64,000 nucleotides of DNA from NCBI GenBank assembly GCA_014706295.1, contig JACSVZ010000004.1, positions 4,086,638 to 4,150,637 on the forward strand, given 5' to 3'. This DNA comes from Lycocorax pyrrhopterus obiensis (taxonomy: Eukaryota; Chordata; Aves; Passeriformes; Paradisaeidae). A model generated the notes under the pieces. That model was not told where the DNA came from. It was given only the letters and a program-made list of their open reading frames with translations, and did no database searches. Positions within the stretch are counted from its first letter, which is position 1. Each line of letters opens with the position of its first letter. Both the position numbers and the translations under genes were made by a program. Shown piece by piece: positions 59,958 to 64,000 of this stretch.

Positions 59958-62900
59958 AAGTTTAGGTTACTTTCTGCAGGTTAGGGACTACAAAATCTTG
60001 TAGCAGAGTTAAGTGTTCAGACTGAATTTAAGAGTAACCAGAACTATATATTATACACCAAAAAATGACCTCCTAGAAATGAATTTGGTTCTGAACACTG
60101 AGTTGTAGGAGTTACAAAATCTGGTCTCCATCCTTAGAAAGTGCCTCAAAAGGCATAGTAAAGAATGTTTAGGAGTATGTTTTGTTTGCAGTCAGCCTAG
60201 AGACATGGAATGAACTGGTTTCTGGCCTATGCAAAGTAGCTTTCTACAGAATTTAAAGTAATGAGAAACATGAATCTCAGTATAAATAAATTTGTGCATA
60301 TTTAGAGCTGTTCCTGGTATGCGACAAATACGCATCACCCGCATTTACTTCAAGGAGTGAAAATATACCTTTTCGTCATAGTAAATTTTTTTGTACTGCC
60401 CTAGAAGAAGTACTCATCTTTCACTAGCTATGTAAAAACAAAAAGAAATTACTCCATCAATAATTTATGTTGATTAATTTCAAATATATACTCAAATGCA
60501 AGACCTATAATCTTACATACCTCAACAGAGAAAGAGGAGCTAAAAAGTTTCACCTTTTACACAGAAACTAATTTCTTTAGAGTGCAAAATGCTCTGATAA
60601 AACAGAATATTTCTCACCAGATGGCTTCTTTTAAAATCAAGTGTTTAAAAACCAGAAGTACCATATGAAAAAAAAAACATTAAAATAACCCATCCAGGAG
60701 TGACCTCAGTTTCAGCTCCATAATGAAGTACATATTCAATACTGCTGCCCAAGATTAATGGATTTATTCTATTATGCATATAGTCTACAGAGAGAGAATT
60801 AGGCAGTCTTAACTATCATTTCTCCAACTTTTAGACCCATGTGGTCCACGAGATCTTCTCTAAGTCAGTCAATTCAATTCCAGTCACATAAAAATCTCAA
60901 TTCTTACTTATCTATTTATGTTTTCGGAAAACTTTTTTCTTTTGTTCCCAAAGGACTACCTCAGTGGTGACCCCCTGATTTCTACAGGGGGGTTGTGTCT
61001 TTCCTAGCCCTTGTGATACCTTTGCCCTGTGTGCTCAGAGATACCTTTATGAGAGCATCATGAAGAGAGCAGCGCAGAACAAAACATTTCATACCCACAG
61101 GGTAGATGTAATCCATACCTAGCAACCTCCAACCTGCCTTTTCCTTTCTTCCACCTGCACAGGCTACTCTCACCTGTGAATTCTGACCCCACACACTGCT
61201 GACCTGCTCTGAGGCCATCCCCGCCTGCTCCACTGCCTTTGCAGCACGTTCTAGGATTTAGCCCAAACATTGGCTAGACTGGGGCACAGGAGCAAAGACA
61301 AACCCAAGAACTGGGTTTTGTTCCTTAAATCCGCATTCACTCCCATCCTCATCGCCTACCATAGAGGAGTAGCTGGAGAACCCCAGGGTTATACAGTACA
61401 AGAAGACAGCATAGCCTGGACCTATCACTTCATGTATGCACACATGAAACACAAGAGCTCTGCAAAGCTTAAAGCATTTTGTATAAACCACTAGAAAAGC
61501 TCTGCCCATCTCCCCATCTACCATCCTCTGCCCATTCCAGCCACAGGTTGCTGCTGGGTTTTTTTCAATGATTTAACTCCAAGCATTTAAAAGAAAGAAC
61601 ATTTCAATATGTTTTTCTGACAGATAAGAAATTACCTGGATATCAGGAGCTATTGAATTCAGCTTTAATAGTATCAATAAACATTTCTGATTAAATTATG
61701 AAATTGATTTTATAATTTTGACCATTATGTTTTTACATCAATATCATCATATGACAGCAAATGTAGTTACTGCTTCCTTATTGATCTTAGACATAGCACT
61801 CCAAAGTACTCATTTGACTATATTACAAAATCAAACTTGATTTCCTACAGTACTGTAGTAACTTTTGGTCATGTCTTGATATGAAGAACCAATAACAAAT
61901 GGATTTTCAAGTTATTAAAAGACACGCTTTGTTCTCAGAAGCCAAGACACAGTTCTGCTGCCTGTGTTTAGCAGTTTCAAGGCAAGTTTCAGGACTTAGG
62001 GATGTTGTTCTTCTTTTATGTCGAATAATAATCCCTCCTGTTCCTCTCAATGAGCCATCTATCAGGTTTCTTGTGAGCAATCTAAACACTATTTATTAAC
62101 GAGAAGGAACAAAGTGCTATTTATAATGCTCATTCAAGCAATCCAACAAAAACTCAGTTTCTGTAGCTTGGGAGCATTACTCTTGATCTCACCCTCCCCT
62201 CTGTCAGGATAATAGCTGTGTGTTGGGCCACTCCATCTCCCCATAAGGTTTAATGTTCTGTTAAGAGAATGCATAATTCAAAAGGACCACTGTTGCTCTG
62301 ATACATGCATAATAGTAAATCAAAGATGTAATGTGCTGGATATTTATGTCTCAGGGTTAAGAACAAGTCTGATCAGATTAAAGAAATTTCAGTACTGGGC
62401 TTTTTGGCTGCTGTAAATTTCCACAGGCCCTCCCATGTCTGAACCTTTCTAGGCTGAAGAACTATGAGGCATCTTCAGTGATATAAACTGCCTTCATGGA
62501 AGAGGAGCAGTGAGTTGAGACCTTAAGCTGTTTTTTCAGATTGCACTTTTGTAATGCATCTTTGGGTCTGCTGGTGTGTTACCCAAAGGTGTCTTTTCCA
62601 AACAGTCAGTCATGTTTCTTCCTCCCTAATCATAGGGGCATCTGTTTCCAAATGTAACTAGTCCCTCCAGATTTTGTGGGCTGGGGGAAAGGGGCGGGAG
62701 GGGTCAGCTGGAACTTATGCTCTTATCCCGCTTTCAAGATTGTTCCCTAATATATATGATTCCCTAATATTCATGAAAATATTTAAGCCACTGACAAGTA
62801 TTTGCCTTGACAAGCCTGTGGAGAACCCGATACACTCTTGTTTGTCTCAAGATAAACTATTCTCTGAAACATCAGCAGAGCACGGGAACTTGCTTCACCT

Positions 62901-64000
62901 TCCTCTGATTAAAAAAAATAAAAATAAATACAATTGGTAAGCTGCTCAAAAAATATTCGCAATTTAATGCCTATGGGAATGAGTGATTTATATAATGCTG
63001 ATTAAATTAGTCACAGCACAGAAGGGCAATGCACTGACTCCATGCAGTGACTCTGGGCCCTGTAAGTACTGCTGTACCAAAGCCAGAACACACCATACAA
63101 CACACCTTACAGTATGGTCTGCTGGTGGCACAAAAGTATCACTAGTTTGGTCATTTGGTTTATGCCAATGTCCCTTTTCTTTTCTATCTAACCCTGTACA
63201 AAACTTCATTATATATTTCAGCAGAAAATGCCTCAGTCGGTCATCCATCAGAATTGGAGTATGACAAACCAGGGATTTGGGCACACTGGAGTTTGCTGCC
63301 CCTCATGACAGATTTGTATCCGGCCTTTCAGCTCTGAGCCCTTTTGCCAGAACAGCTTCTCCAAACCTTTAAAACACAAAGTCTCTCATTTGTCTGACAT
63401 TGTCTCAGAAATCCCTTTTTTGCTTTCCATCACTGATTACCCTTCCAAAACTACACCTTTACCTTTCAACAGCTCTGACTTCACTCAGGATTCTGTTTGG
63501 AAGTGTAAAAGTACCATATATCTACTAGACACTTTGGACTGGAAACAAGGCAATAGCTCTGCTGGAGTCAATAAAGCTTGTTGATTTATCACCTGTTCAG
63601 GATGTAGCCTCAGCTGCAGGCCCATGTGTCTTCACTGAGCCACCTGCATCCTGCACTGGAGCTCTTAGGTCAGCACCCTAACACCCGAAATCTCCTTGAG
63701 GACTCCTGATCTCATGTAAGGCAGAGAGAAGTTTAAATTTCCCAGCACAGCCCAGCAAAAGGGGATTAGGTTGCTCAAGGTACAAACAGCAATGCAACAC
63801 CAATGTCACTGCAAGTGAAGGAAAGCGTTGGACTATACAGAAATGAAAAAAAAAAAAACCCTCTGAAGCATCTATGGTGGCTTTTCAGCCTTCTTTGGGA
63901 ATTACAAAAAAACAAGTGAGTGCTTCCCACTAACTTCTGAAACACTTTGTCTTATGTAGGCTCTTTGAAAGGTGCTCCTTTTAAAATTTAACATATTTAT
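59958..64000. other. Unique non-coding DNA to window end
   Basis: No gene, RNA or named repeat. The 61000-61500 stretch is somewhat GC-richer with overlapping open frames on both strands, none with a recognisable domain. A13 lies at 63846-63858. Open frames at 62983-63584 are short and unsupported. Confidence 0.55.

Overview
The window is vertebrate nuclear DNA, almost certainly from a bird. The clearest evidence is five fragments of CR1 LINE retrotransposons. Three of them (41148-41275, 53761-54165, 59716-59957) have the 3' end typical of avian CR1, and two still carry the degenerate C-terminus of the CR1 ORF2 reading frame. The base composition fits too: AT-rich, CpG-poor, with short microsatellites, homopolymer runs and very old SINE-like relics. 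I see no prokaryotic gene organisation, no CRISPR array, no tRNA or rRNA gene, and no multi-exon protein gene I can name. Open frames in the window reach about 170 codons, which chance alone can give in 64 kb.

Layout. 1-24.8 kb is mostly unique non-coding DNA with a 30-bp tandem duplication, a MIR-like relic, CA/TA microsatellites, a short perfect hairpin, two candidate internal exons and a compact homeodomain-motif cluster near 18.1 kb. 24.8-41 kb has a CR1-L3-like fragment, two MIR-like relics, two long A runs, two further candidate exons, and several blocks (around 29-30.1, 37.3-37.6 and 38.7-39.1 kb) that read like regulatory DNA. 41-53 kb has a CR1 fragment, a regulatory-looking block with two nuclear-receptor half-sites (42.6-43.2 kb), a GA microsatellite and candidate exons on both strands at about 49.2 and 49.8 kb. 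53-60 kb is the mobile-element-rich part: three CR1 fragments, one well-bounded 435-bp solo LTR with a 6-bp target duplication (57500-57934), a second LTR-like sequence at 55400, and the best exon-like segment (58272-58413). 60-64 kb is unique DNA in which I see nothing specific.

Interpretation (inference): this is either intergenic 'desert' or the inside of one or more very large introns. The candidate exons have good splice signals and open frames, but I do not recognise their peptides, and decoy exons of this quality are expected by chance. I found no clear new biological system. The observations most worth checking are the 58272-58413 exon candidate, the solo LTR with three phased CCAAT boxes, and the candidate conserved regulatory blocks.
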